Positions 22,726 to 36,364 of a stretch of DNA of 64,000 nucleotides are shown here, piece after piece; the first letter of the stretch is position 1; each line of letters begins with the position of its first letter. The notes beneath the pieces are model-generated. The model had not been told where the DNA came from and did not search any database. It saw only the letters and a list, made by a program, of their open reading frames with translations. Source of the DNA: Quercus robur (lineage: Eukaryota > Streptophyta > Magnoliopsida > Fagales > Fagaceae); contig NC_065542.1 of the NCBI RefSeq assembly GCF_932294415.1, positions 47,023,942 to 47,087,941 of the forward strand, given 5' to 3'. Position numbers and translations under genes: made by a program.

Positions 22726-25145
22726 CATCTCTCAAAGCATCCATCATTCTTTGAAAAAGCTTTAAGTTTGAACTACCACTAATAATTGCTTCCCAACAAT
22801 ATCCCAATAGTGATGATAGAACAAACCGGGTATACCATTAGGACCAGGAGCCTTGAGTGAGCGCAAGAACTTTCTCCAATTAATTTCATTGTCTTCATTT
22901 GAAATACAAGACTCAATTAAATTATCTAAATCAGTAGGCATTTGAGGATGGGAGGATTGGTAAATACTTCATTAAGTTTATTAATAAAATAAGCTCCAAT
23001 CTCATCTCTGTTGAAAATACGATCTCCACTATCCTTCTTAATTTCTGTAATCCAGGTCCTCTCCGTCCACTAACAAGAGTAGTAAGATGAAAAAATTTAG
23101 AGTTGCGATCTCCTTCCTTCAACCACAGCTCCCTAGACTTTTGCTTCCGCTTGATTTCCTCCTGCTCCAACCATTCATCAAGCTCTAAACATAAGGCTGC
23201 CTCATGCTCTAGAATTTCCTGTGTGCTGTCACTGCTGAGTAGGAGCTCTATCTTGCACCTCTTTAATTTTCTCTTCTAGCTCTTTAATTCTTGATCTAGC
23301 CAAACCAAACTGCCTCTTATTCCATATCTTGAGTTCCTCTCTGGCTTGCTGTATTTTTCTTAGCAATTTGAAACTTTGAGACCCATCAAAATGTCTTTGC
23401 CAAGCTTGCTCAAGTAATTACTTCTGAACTTGTGGCATCTCTCGTCCACATAGCTTCGAACCTAAATGGTTTGGCCCTCAACATTTGTTCCACATGGGTG
23501 TCATGAAGAATCGGATTATGATCAGAGGTGGAGGCTACTAGATGTTTGACTCTTGCCTTAGGGAATAAAGATTGCCAATAATCCTGGGTACAAACTGCTG
23601 TGTCTAATCTTTCTTTGATATTAGCCATGCAAGGCTTCTCTTTTATTTGACCAAGTAAACCTCGCTTGCTACACTGAATCCAAGTTCAATCGTTCCTGAA
23701 ACATTCATGAAGTTCCTAAAATTTGTGGTATATACCTCCCTCAAAAAATGCCACCTCTCTTTCCTGAATTGCTTTTTTAAATTATTAAAATATCCAATGG
23801 CCATCTAAGGCCCAGCAAAAGATTCAACCATATTTTCAACTAAACACCAAAAACTAGCCCTACCATTGATGCTTGGCTGACCATATATAGCAAGAAGCAT
23901 GCATGCATCCAAGTAACTGAAGGCGGTTCAGAATAAATTACAGACACCGCCACATTTTTGTCTCCACAAATCTTTTCAAGCTCTACACCTTCTTTCCAAA
24001 ATAAGGCCAATCCTCCTAATTTACCCACAGATTCAATACAATAATAATGCTCATGAAAACCCAAACTTAATATTTATTCTTTTAGCTTTGGCTTTTGATT
24101 CTGCTGTAAAAAATAATATCTGGACTTTCCTCCCTCACCAAAGCCTTCAAAGCTTTAATTGTCGGTGCTCTACCAGCACCCCGAAAATTCCAAGCTAGCC
24201 CTGTTCAAACTAACCTTATTCTCTTTATGGACCTCAGAACAATCACCCTTGGTGAGGTAGAGGTACACCAATATTTAGCTTTATCTTCTACAACCTTTAA
24301 CACTACACCAAAATCTTCAACACCAACACCAACCAATAAGTACACAACTACGTCAGAGGCTTAAATAGTTATTCCAAAGAGTGAGAAGCGACTCTAAACG
24401 AGCACCGAGACAAGTCCAGGGACGGACCCAGGTAGAAGGGGCCCGGGCCCAAAAAAAAAATTTTTTAGCAAGTAAAATTTTCCAAAAAAAAAAAAAAGGG
24501 GGGGCTTGGGCCCCCCTAAGTTTTTAGCTCAGGCCCCCTCCCAAAAATCATGAACCCCTAGCCCATCATCTTGCCAGGAGCCCATGACGCAAGTAAAAAA
24601 AAAAAAAAACTCAGCTCTCAAGTCTCAACAGTCCAAAACCAAACGGAGAAAGCAAAAAATGAAGGAAAAAAAAAAAGAGAAAAAAAAAGAAAGGAAAGTG
24701 AGACTGTGAGAGGCAAGACAGAGAGATAAAGAGTACTCAGAGACGGAGGGACCCATCTTGATCGGAGACCCATGTCGCTGTGACGGAGAGAGACAGAGAC
24801 CCATCTTCATCTAATCATCTAATCATCTTGTACCCACGCTGATGAAACCCACGCCACCACGCGAGACCCACTTGCCGCCACCGGTCGCCAACGGAGACTC
24901 ATCACACTCATAGGTATTTACTCTTATCACAGAAATTGAGAATCTGTGCTTGTGATCTGAGAATATGAGATTCACAGAAACTATGCTTGTGCCTTGTTCA
25001 TGTTTGTGTTTTTATTGAGAATGTGTTTTTTAGAATCTGAGAAACTACGCCTATGATCTGAGAATTTGTGTTTTTTTTTTTTTGGGCTTTTTGGCTTCGT
25101 GATTGTCACTCTGTGTTTGTGATTCTCTCTCTTGCATTATATAGA

Positions 25146-25148
<3 letters not shown>

Positions 25149-25224
<76 letters not shown>
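25149..25224. repeat. (GA)38 microsatellite
   Basis: Uninterrupted GA dinucleotide tract inside the 5' non-coding part of the hAT element. Confidence 0.97.
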
Positions 25225-25229
<5 letters not shown>

Positions 25230-25596
25230 TAGAGTTTGTAGAGATAGTTGTTTCTTTGTTGACTAATAGTTTGGCATAATAGGGACAAGTGGAGCTGGGC
25301 AACGAACAAGTGACAAAAAAAAAAAAAAAAGCAAAAAAAAAGGTAAAGTTAAGAAAAGTTTTTGTTAGCAGTGTTGGTAGTGGGATTCATTGGGTTAGTG
25401 GGTCAGAATTAGAAAGATGGAGACAACACAAAGACACAAAGACATAAATAAAGGCAGAGAGAGACAACACAAAGACATAAATAAAGGCAGACAAAAGACA
25501 AAAAGAAAAAAACAAATCATATAATATAGAAAATTGTCACACAAGTTTAAGAAAATAATGGTGATTCTTATATGATTTTTATTTTATTTGTAGATC

Positions 25597-28100
25597 ATGA
25601 AAAAATCAACTACAATGGTTGAATTTTTCAAAAGAAAAGGTTCAACTTCAAATTCTTCCGAAGTCAACGTGGAATTGCCAACAACTAATGTTGCTATTCC
25701 AATTCTAAAAAATGTGGATGTTCCAATTCCGAAAAATGTCGATGTTCCAATTCCGAAAAATGTCGATGTTCCAATTCCGGAAAATGTCAATGTTCCAATC
25801 TCTCAAACACAATTTCAAAGAATTAACCTTGATTCTTTGGATTATGATTCCAGAACACGCAAACAAATATTGGAATATCATGTTAATCAACATGATGAAA
25901 TTCGATGGGCTTACATTATAAAAGGTCCACACCAACCTCCTCTAAAGACATTCAAAAAAAGTGGAAAGCACAATCGTAGCTTTCAAGCTTCTTGGTTTGG
26001 AAATTATTCAACATGGCTTGAATATTCTCCTATGACAAATGCAGCTTATTGTCTACCATGCTTTGTCTTTTATAGTTCAAATGGGGTTATGGGACAAAAT
26101 ACAATCATTGTTGGTGGATTTAGAAATTGGAGAAAGGTTGGGGGCAAAGATTGTTATTTTCAAGGTCATATAGGAAAAGATCCTAACTCAGTTCATAGAG
26201 TTGTCGAGCAAATGTGTAAGGATTTGATGAACTAATGGCAGCATTTACAAAGGGTAGTTGATCATTTCACTATTGAACAAATTGCAAATAATCGGTTGCA
26301 ACTGAAGGCCATAGTTTTTATTGTCCGATATCTTGCCTTTCAAGCTATAGCTTTTAGAGGTCGAGATGAAAGTTTTAGTTCATTAAATCGTGGGAACTTT
26401 TTAGAATCATTGGGTATTATGACTTTTTGGAATGAGAAGGTTGTTGAAATAATAGAAAAAGCTCCCATAAATGCATCCTACACATCACCTAGGATTCAAA
26501 AGTAAATTCTACATGTTTTCTCAGTCAAAGTGAAAAAAGCCATTCGGGAAGAAATTGGTGATGCAAAGTTTTCCATAATGGTTGATGAAGCTCGTGATGA
26601 GTTCATGAAAGAGCAAATGGCTGTGGTTTTTAGATATGTTGATGCTGAAGGCTTTGTGAAAGAACGTTTTTTTTGGCTTATTTATGTTGTTGACACTGCG
26701 GCTTTGACTCTAAAGAAGGGGATATATTCTTTGTTATCTCAACAATGCTTAGATATACAAAATATTTGAGGGCAAGGATATGATGGAGCAAGCAACATGC
26801 GAGATATGTGGAATAGATTACAAGCTTTGATTTTGAATGATTGCCCATATGCTTACTACATCCATTGTTTTACACATCGCTTACAATTGGCATTAGTAAA
26901 AGCATCAAAACCAGTTGTTCCCATTAGTCATTTTTTTCTTACATTGTTTTTTCTGATAAAAATTGTTATTGCTTCATGCAAGTGCAATGAGCAATTGAAA
27001 GTTGCCAATGCTAATGAAATAGCACGTTTGATTGATCTTGAAGAGCTTGAGACTAGAAATGGACTTAATCAAATTGGCACTTTACAACGACCTGTAGAAA
27101 TACGTTGGAGTTTACATTTTAGATCAGTTTCTAGCTTATTAAGGATGTTTACTTCAACTATTGAAGTTTTACAAAATATAATTGATGATGCAATTGATGG
27201 AGAACATCGGGCAGAAGTAGAGTCGGCATATGAGGGTTTAATTTCATTTGAATTTGTCTTCATCTTGCATCTTGAGAAGGAAACTATGGAGATCACTGAT
27301 AAACTTTGTCAAGCTTTGCAAAGCCAATCTGAAGACATTTTAAATGCCATGCATTTAGTTTCATCTACTAAAACACTTATTCAAAAATTTAGAGATGATG
27401 GGTGGGATGACTTACTCACCACTGTGATATCATTTTGTGAGAAGCATTGCATTGATGTCCTGGATATGAATGCTCGTTATGTTGCGAGGCGAGGTCGAGC
27501 TTGTAATCAACAAGATAACGTTACAATTGAACATCATTATTGAGTAAATATTTTTTATGCTACAATAGATTCTCAACTACAGAAACTAAATTATTAGTTT
27601 AATGAAGATGCAATGGAGTTACTTAGGCTTAGCTCAGCTTTAGAACCTCGAGAGGCATTAAAATCTTTTAGAAGTAGTGATCTTTGTTTGTTAGTAAAGA
27701 ATTTCTATCCACAAGATTTCACAGATTATGACAAACAAGTATTGGAGAAGGAGCTTTATCATTTCGAGCATAATGTAGTCCAGGAACCAAAGTTCAAAAA
27801 ATTGAAAAGTTTATCTGAGTTGTCTCAATGGTTAGTAAGAACTAGAAATTCAAAACACTACAAACTTGTTTATAGAATAGTGAGACTTGTGCTTACTCTT
27901 CCAGTTTCTACTGCTACTACAGAATGAGCATTTTCAGTTATGAAAGTTGTCAAAACTAACCTTCGAAACAAAATGGAAAATGATTTTTTAACGGACTCTT
28001 TGATGTTATACATTGAAAAGGATATATCTTCGACATTTAGTTTGGATTCAATCGTAGATGATTTTGAAAATTTGAAAGAGCGTCGAGTTTCCTTTTCATA
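25597..28100 (+). pseudogene. hAT transposase (TTF-type zinc finger, hAT dimerisation), broken
   Basis: Starts MKKSTTMVEFFKRKG. Next come four tandem copies of an eight-residue motif (KNVDVPIP and variants, from 24-base DNA repeats at about 25706-25800). A TTF-type zinc finger block follows (SFQASWFGNYSTWLEYSP, then AAYCLPCFVF), then a DUF4371-like central part (FSIMVDEARDE, GYDGASNMR, HCFTHRLQLALVKA). The C-terminal hAT dimerisation region reads VLTLPVSTATTE, then AFSVMKVVKTNLRNKM. The frame is continuous with no frameshift but has stops at 26233, 26503, 26767, 27541, 27595 and 27925. At least four sit where relatives suggest CAA or CGA, so single C-to-T changes would explain them. Family: ZMYM1-like hAT transposases. 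Not a host gene. Confidence 0.9.
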
Positions 28101-28309
28101 GATGATTGTATAAAGAAATAATAGTTTTTTGCGTCTTTTGTTTTTGTTAGCAGATGATTGTATTTTAATATATTAAGAAACAATAATTTTTGGGTATTTG
28201 TTTTGGTTGATAGTTTATTAATACTATATGAATGCATATTTGAAAATTTTTTTTTTCGCTTATCTCCGACCCCCAACTAAAAATCCTGGGTCCGTCCCTT
28301 GAGACAACT

Positions 28310-29020
28310 CTATAGAATCTAGAAGCTTTTCAATAACCTTGCTTCTTTTTGCTACTTTGATAACATTAATTTAACGCCTCTGCACTATGCAGGTTTCTAC
28401 TGAAATTGAAATAATTCGATTTCATCTCTTTTCTAATTTGCATCCAAGGTTCCATAATCCATTTCCATGTAACGTGCCAAAAAAAAAAATACCATCTAAA
28501 CATGCGCTATATGTTCAGTTCAACCATGAACCAAGTTACCAAAATGACCTTTTTAAAATAATAATAAAAAATAAATAAATAAAGTCAGAATCAACCAACA
28601 TGACTTAAATAAATGCAAACAATAGGAGGAGGACCGGAATGGAAAGGTCGGGCCCTCTCGGGCAATTATCTCCAAGTTGAGGAATTGTTGTTAATAAAGT
28701 TTGCGGACAATCTGATTATCAAAAAAAAAAAAAAAATTAAAAAAAAAAAAAGTTTGCGGACAATACGTATCACGTAAGCCTTTATTATTTTCTTTTTTCC
28801 TCCTTATTTTAATAATTGACTATGATGTTATGATTCTGTTACGTAAATTAGAAGATAAGATTAGAAATAAAATTAATTCAAAATTAATATTAATAAATTA
28901 AATAAACTATTGCATAATAAGAAAAAAAAATCAATTTATTATTAATAACAATCAATCTAATAAGTTTGGACTAATACCAAATAGGTCTAAAACTTTTAAA
29001 AATTGATCAACTTAGTAGTA
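28310..29020. other. non-coding spacer, possible LINE ORF1 remnant at left
   Basis: Up to about 28480 the minus strand could continue the old LINE; for example SKVIEKLLDSIELSRCSF reads across the hAT empty site. The match is too weak to call a domain. After that the DNA is AT-rich with A-runs near 28722-28751 and no gene. Confidence 0.35.
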
Positions 29021-29029
29021 TGTGTTTGA

Positions 29030-29300
29030 ATAGGACTATTGTGCGTCTACGTTTTCTATTTCATTTTTTTTTTTTCAGCGCATGAACAGTAAAATCACAT
29101 GGATTTACTGTGCAGAGACAATTATCACTGTTCACGTACTGTAGCAACACTGTTCACACACTGTAGCAGCACTGTTCATGCATTAAAAAATATTAAAAAT
29201 GGGTCCCACGGTACTACTCACAGATTTAAAAATTATTTTGCTACAGTGTTTTTAGTTTTCAATTTCAACAAAAATAAGTTATATCCAAATGGACTCTTAG
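29030..29300. mobile_element. MITE with CACTGTTCA / ACTGTAGCA words
   Basis: Ends GTTTGAATAGG... and ...TATCCAAATGGAC are rough inverted repeats. The interior holds ATGAACAGT, CACTGTTCAC, ACTGTAGCAACACTGTTCA and TTGCTACAGTG, words typical of a common non-autonomous DNA element in woody dicots. CTTAGT flanks both sides, but the full length of the duplication is unclear. No coding capacity. Confidence 0.6.
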
Positions 29301-31690
<2,390 letters not shown>

Positions 31691-32947
31691 TCTTTCCTTA
31701 AAAACAACGGGCAGAATTCTATGGACCGAACATAGAGAGAGGTTGAGAGATACCACCGTGAAGATAGATCAGTTGGTTGGTTATTCAATGGTGTGGATGG
31801 GATCACGTATCAGACTTGAGCTTGCAAGTATGGCGGCCAAATTCTATTCCTGTTTTTGGATTTTTTTGGGGACAAAATTAAGATTTGAGGGCCGAAACAT
31901 GTCTATATTTTTTGCCAAGATTCTAGGGGGCTAGTAAGTAATAAGATGTTCTTAACTTTTATGGGTTTTTTTTTAGTTATCACTTTACTCCCAGTTAACT
32001 GGGCTAGTAGGAAGTGACCGTAGGTTGTACACCTTGATTGGTCCTAGACTCCTCGCTTTGTGTCGCATTCTACTACTACCTATATGGCTCAAATTTTTCC
32101 ACTATATTAAGAAAAATTTAAAAGATATTATAAATTTTATTATATACTAGTAAATTGTCTATGCGATGCACAAATAATGTTATAATATTTTATATAAGAT
32201 GATTTTGGAGAATTTTGTATATATATTATAGTATAATTGTTGTAGAACTTTGATAGTAATAAGTTCGTCATAAGAAGAAACAATTATAAATTACACACAC
32301 ATATCTATTATAATTATTCAATACAAGTAATGAGAAATAAAAAATAACTTTGGTGGAATATTATGAATAAAAATTTATATAAAATGTGTTTTTTTCCCCT
32401 TAATTCTAAAACAAAATACACATCCCAAATACCTATAGTCAATCACATCATTTAAAAAATCTACACATCCACAACAACCGACCTTAACATCAAAATCATA
32501 ATTGTCGTTGTCACTCAATATAAAATGCAAGCTACTCTTCCTTAGTGGTAACCAACTCATACAGGTTAAGATTAATGACCTCTTTTTTAGTTTGCTGTAT
32601 TTGACATGGGATGGCAATGGCATGGAGGGCTATGGGTAGGTATAGATAAAGGGGTAGAAGTGTAAAATGTGAAAATGGTGAATTAAAATGTAAATAGTTT
32701 TGTGTGTATGTATGAGGGATGAAAAGTCTTGAAACATTGAACCAAATAATATAAATAAGATTTATTTTTTAATTAGAAAAGTCTTGAAACATTAAACCAA
32801 ATAAAACAAAAATCTAATATTTAATTTGTTCTTATCTCTTATGTGGCACTTAAGAGTATTTTAATTCTCTTTGCATATAATGCGACACTTGACAAAACCT
32901 CATACTTTTCCTCATAAGGTCTTTTCTTTTATATAATAATAATAATG

Positions 32948-32978
<31 letters not shown>

Positions 32979-33790
32979 TTGATTATAAACTCGTGTGACA
33001 ATAAATATAATTAGTTCATTAAAAAAAACACAATAATAATTGTTTGAATTACTTTTATGTGATTAGTAAACACATTATTTCAAAAAGGTTATATATAGTT
33101 TTTTTTTTTTTTTTTTTTAGAAACACATACGCACACATCTGGATAGGGGATAGGGTTATGTACTTCAATTTGTAGTATCCTAGAACACCTGTTTTTGTAA
33201 ACTTATTTGGAGTTCCAACTTTGAATTAGTCTCCTCTTGAAAAATGTTAAAAATACTACAAATTTTAATACCTAATCTCCACAAATTGGCATGAAAATGA
33301 ATGTGATTGGTGGCTTTAAAAAACATAATAAATAAATGTAAAAATTACTTTTTCCTAATTGGTGTAGTTAAAAGTTGTGTGTGTGAGAGATATAAAACCG
33401 TAAGGTTTGGCCTGATTTGGCTAATCTATACCGATTTGAGGTAACTAGGCACTTTTTGTGCTTCCAATAAACTTTTTGACTTGTATTAGGGTTTTCTTAA
33501 TTTTCTTGGGGGTTTTGGGTTTGTTTTTCTAAAATTTGTTAAAAATTAAAAAAAGAAAAAGATTAAGACAAAAACTTATTGTGTTTTATTTTTTTATTTC
33601 TAAAAGCTAAAAATTGGTTTTGATTTTGATTTTGTTTTGTTTTTTTTTTTTTTTTCTTTTTCTTTTTTGGCTATTGGGACAAATTTTAGAACTTAGGGGG
33701 CTGATGCCCCTTTGGGCCCAACCCCTGTCCTATTTAGATATAAAGGGGCAAAAAAGGGACATATATATCAGGTTTATTTTATTTTATTGA
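31691..33790. other. non-coding spacer with (TAA)n microsatellite
   Basis: A (TAA)n tract lies at 32934-32977. A T20 run at 33100 is followed by AGAAACACATACGCACACAT, matching the tail-like sequence at 19530. Small open frames have no recognisable family. I see no gene. Confidence 0.4.
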
Positions 33791-34275
33791 GAAGAAACCC
33801 CGAAGGGGAAAATTTTATTCAGTCAATAATAAATCATTGTTGTAAACATTATAGAAATCTGGATGAATAGATTCCAGCCAAACAAGTGGAGAGTGAGAAG
33901 ATCTTGCTCTTCTAACAAGTCTATGAGCAACATTATTTCCAAGTCTTTTAACATTACAAAAATAAATGGCATCAATGACATTCTTTGAGTCTCCTTCTAC
34001 TAGCACTTTCCCAAAACCCAGCTCCTAAGCAAACCAAATGGCATGCCATGCTATTAACACTTCCACCATCTCTACCAAGGTAGGCAGCGGAATTTGTTGC
34101 GATAAAGCAGCCATAACTAGTCCATTCTCAATAAGGATTATAACACCCAAACCAGTAGTGTTGTCATCATAAAAAATTGCTCCATCAAAATTAACCTTGA
34201 ACCAACCAAAGGGGGGAGGGTGCCATCAAACTAAGCAGGCTGTGGAAAGTATCTTTGCATGGATAGGGCGAAGTT
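33791..34275 (-). mobile_element. LINE ORF2 RNase H fragment
   Basis: The minus strand encodes the end of an L1-type ORF2: WFKVNFDGAIFYDDNTTGLG, then VLVEGDSKNVIDAI and GNNVAHRLVRRA, the RVT_3 RNase H pattern seen whole at 9356-9760. At least one stop interrupts it. Only the 3' part of the element is present, as expected for a 5'-truncated insertion, and it ends near 33790 in an A/T-rich tail. Confidence 0.8.
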
Positions 34276-34980
34276 GTGTGTGTGTGTGTGTGTGTGTGTG
34301 TTTGGGTTTTCTGTACTTATTTTATTTAAGAGGGAACTACAAATTTATTTTAGGAGGGAAATTAAATTTTTGATAAATGGGGAGCCTACAATTTAGCCCT
34401 TACCCCTTAATAGATAGCCGAATTTTTTTTCTCAAATTCTCAAGAAGAGGAGGGGGGGGGGGGGGGGGGGGGGGGCGGGGGTTAGATATAATTTGACTTT
34501 TATCTAGCATTGATAATGACAAATTTGGAAAATTTTCAAAAAGTCAAGGGGTCCCTTCGCTCCTCTCCTTTATCGTCAAGTAAGTAATGTGTATTGCACA
34601 TAAAAGAGCACATGTCATTTTCCTTCTTGATATGAGTGATAAATTCAAAATTATGTATTTTAGGTAAAGTAATTTGTTGCATGATTTATTGATCCGACTT
34701 GACTCACAATTTTATTGACCTGACTCGTTTTTAACCCTATTAAAATGACTTCCTTTTTGTACAGAAACTCGTTTTTTTACCCGAACACGACTCAACCAAC
34801 CCATCTTGCCGCGTTAGAGTAAAACTAGAAACGTATTTGAACTTTGAAGAATAAAGTACATTTTTCATATCGTTTTATTTTTCCTGAAAGAACAAGAAAG
34901 AAGAGATGATGAACTTGAAGGGATTTGATATAAATTCTTTTTCAGTTTTCGTAGGATTCTGACAAAGGAGAATTGATGTA
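34276..34980. other. spacer with TG tract and 24-G run
   Basis: A (TG)n tract lies at about 34275-34301, and a run of 24 G at 34452-34475, interrupted by one C and then five more G. The remaining part is the distal promoter side of the F-box gene, with no clear motif. Confidence 0.5.
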
Positions 34981-35092
34981 TGAATGAGGGAAGCCAACCA
35001 TTCACAGCCTTCCATATCACATGAACCACATGGCCCATCGTGTCCACACCTCACCAACTACGCTTTCTTTCATTACCCAAATACTAGTTATA

Positions 35093-35105
35093 TCTCTCTC
35101 TCTCG

Positions 35106-35136
<31 letters not shown>

Positions 35137-35165
35137 ATTCTTCTTCTTCTTCTTCTTCCTCTTCC
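35093..35165 (+). promoter_or_regulatory. CT/CTT-rich leader of the F-box gene
   Basis: (CT)n followed by (TTC)n immediately upstream of the ATG at 35195. Pyrimidine-rich tracts at this position are common in plant core promoters and 5' UTRs. The exact transcription start is not visible. Confidence 0.55.
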
Positions 35166-35194
35166 TCACAGTCTCAACATTAATTAATTAAAAA

Positions 35195-36364
35195 ATGACA
35201 GAATTCAAGTCTCTGAGTGTAGACCTGATGGAGCGAATCCTGTGTCTCCTCCCAATCCCAACTCTGATCCGTGCTTCCACAGTCTGCAAACTCTGGTACT
35301 CCATCATCTCCTCCTCAACCTTCTCTTCCTCTTCCTCTTCTCTTCATCCATGGTTTTTCCTTTACGGCCTCCACAACACCTCCTCCAAGAACAACCAATC
35401 CTTCGCCTTCGACCCCATCTCCAACCTCTGGTTCCGCCTCCCTTCCAACACTTCCTTCTCCAACAACAACACTACTTCCGCCGCCGGCTTCCTCTTCACC
35501 ACCGCACCCACCTTCTCCTTCTCCCCAGTCCTCTCTCGCCACATTTCCACCACTTCCCCTCTACACTACTCTCGCCACAACCCTCTCCTCGGAGTCTTCT
35601 ATTCTAGCCACAACCACAACCACAACCACAACCGACCCAGTTTCATTGTTGTCGGTGGAGTCAGATTCATCGGCAACCTCGTCGACATCGAGGACCGTTT
35701 AGCCGTAGAGATGTACAACCCCGATCTCGATTCCTGGGGCATCTGTCCTCCATTACCCTCCGATTTCCCAACTGGGTTTTCCTCCTCGTCCTTATCTTCA
35801 GCCTTATTTAAAGGCAGGTTCTATGTGTTCGGTATTAACTCTAGCTTTGTCTCGTCCTTCGATTTAGAAACCCACGTTTGGAGTAATGTCCAAACTCTTA
35901 GACCTCCTGGGGTCAGCTTTTCTTTCTTGATCTCCTGTAAAGACCGCCTTGTTCTCGCTGGAATATGTAATTCGCAAGCTGGGTCGTCCTTTAATCTGTG
36001 GAGGATTGATGAGAAAACTATGGAGTTCAGTGAGTTTGCTATTATGCCTCAGGATTTGCTGTATAGCTTGTTTGATAGTGATGAGGATGATAAATTTGCT
36101 TGCTTGAAATGTGTTGGTTTGGGTGATCTTATTTATGTTTTCAACGAAGACTACCATAAGAGATACCCTGCTTGTGTTTGCGAGATTACTACTGCTACTA
36201 CTGCTCAACAGTCTGGTGGTGGCAAGTGCAAGTGGAGGAGAGTACCCCAATTGCCTTCACCTGTTAATAAGTTTCATCAAGTCATTAGCTTTTGTTCCAC
36301 AGTTTCGCTGCATAGCATTCTTCGAGGTCGTGGTGGAGATGCTGGAGCTGAAGCCTATGTTTGA
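35195..36364 (+). CDS. F-box/kelch-repeat protein
   Basis: A one-exon frame of 389 residues. The F-box is at about residues 5-45 (LSVDLMERILCLLPIPTLIRA then VCKLWYSIISS). Serine-rich linkers and a kelch-like beta-propeller region follow, with blades marked by AFDPISNLWFRLP, VEMYNPDLDSWGICPPLPS, GRFYVFGINSSFVSSFDLE, VWSNVQ and LIYVFNEDYH. In the family the F-box binds SKP1 and the kelch region picks the target for ubiquitination by an SCF complex. The layout and length resemble Arabidopsis F-box/kelch proteins of the At3g24760 kind; I give no symbol because I cannot run an alignment. The ATG follows a CT-rich leader with AAAAAATGAC context. Codons in the first half are C-rich at third positions, unlike the surrounding DNA. 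Confidence 0.9.
   Translation: MTEFKSLSVDLMERILCLLPIPTLIRASTVCKLWYSIISSSTFSSSSSSLHPWFFLYGLHNTSSKNNQSFAFDPISNLWFRLPSNTSFSNNNTTSAAGFLFTTAPTFSFSPVLSRHISTTSPLHYSRHNPLLGVFYSSHNHNHNHNRPSFIVVGGVRFIGNLVDIEDRLAVEMYNPDLDSWGICPPLPSDFPTGFSSSSLSSALFKGRFYVFGINSSFVSSFDLETHVWSNVQTLRPPGVSFSFLISCKDRLVLAGICNSQAGSSFNLWRIDEKTMEFSEFAIMPQDLLYSLFDSDEDDKFACLKCVGLGDLIYVFNEDYHKRYPACVCEITTATTAQQSGGGKCKWRRVPQLPSPVNKFHQVISFCSTVSLHSILRGRGGDAGAEAYV

Larger units (their letters stand above)
19803..24415 (-). mobile_element. old L1-type LINE, rearranged and invaded
   Basis: Minus-strand LINE sequence lies in several blocks. Block 19803-20834 starts at a T-run marking the poly(A) tail. It encodes a zf-RVT-side stretch (WSIKNGNKILKQG, VWEDLWLPDRY, DQANKWAWIK) and the end of the reverse transcriptase (LIKLVAQAIPNYTMS). 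Block 22726-24230 encodes the reverse transcriptase start (APGPNGIPGLFYHHYWD), a connecting region (SRELWLKEGDRNSKFFHL), and the endonuclease (LGGLALFWKEGVELEK and AWNFRGAGRAPTIKAL). The central reverse transcriptase is missing and many stops are present, so it is long dead. Three elements sit in or beside it: a SINE (20033-20200), an LTR (about 20835-22725) and a hAT (24416-28301). ORF1 may continue at 28302-28480. Confidence 0.85.
24416..28301 (+). mobile_element. hAT transposon, 3.9 kb, with decayed transposase
   Basis: The ends CCAGGGACGGACCCA and TGGGTCCGTCCCTTG form an inverted repeat of about 13 bp. The flanks are AGACAAGT (24408-24415) and AGACAACT (28302-28309), an 8-bp duplication with one mismatch, as hAT elements make. 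The plus strand carries a transposase from 25597 to about 28100 in one reading frame. A GA microsatellite (25149-25224) lies in the 5' non-coding part. The element inserted into DNA that flanks, and probably belongs to, the older LINE. Confidence 0.93.

Noticed and set aside
35242-35702. Long proline/leucine-rich open frames overlapping the F-box gene in other frames
   Set aside because: Shadows of the C-rich codon use in the F-box/kelch frame; that frame has clear domains and these have none.
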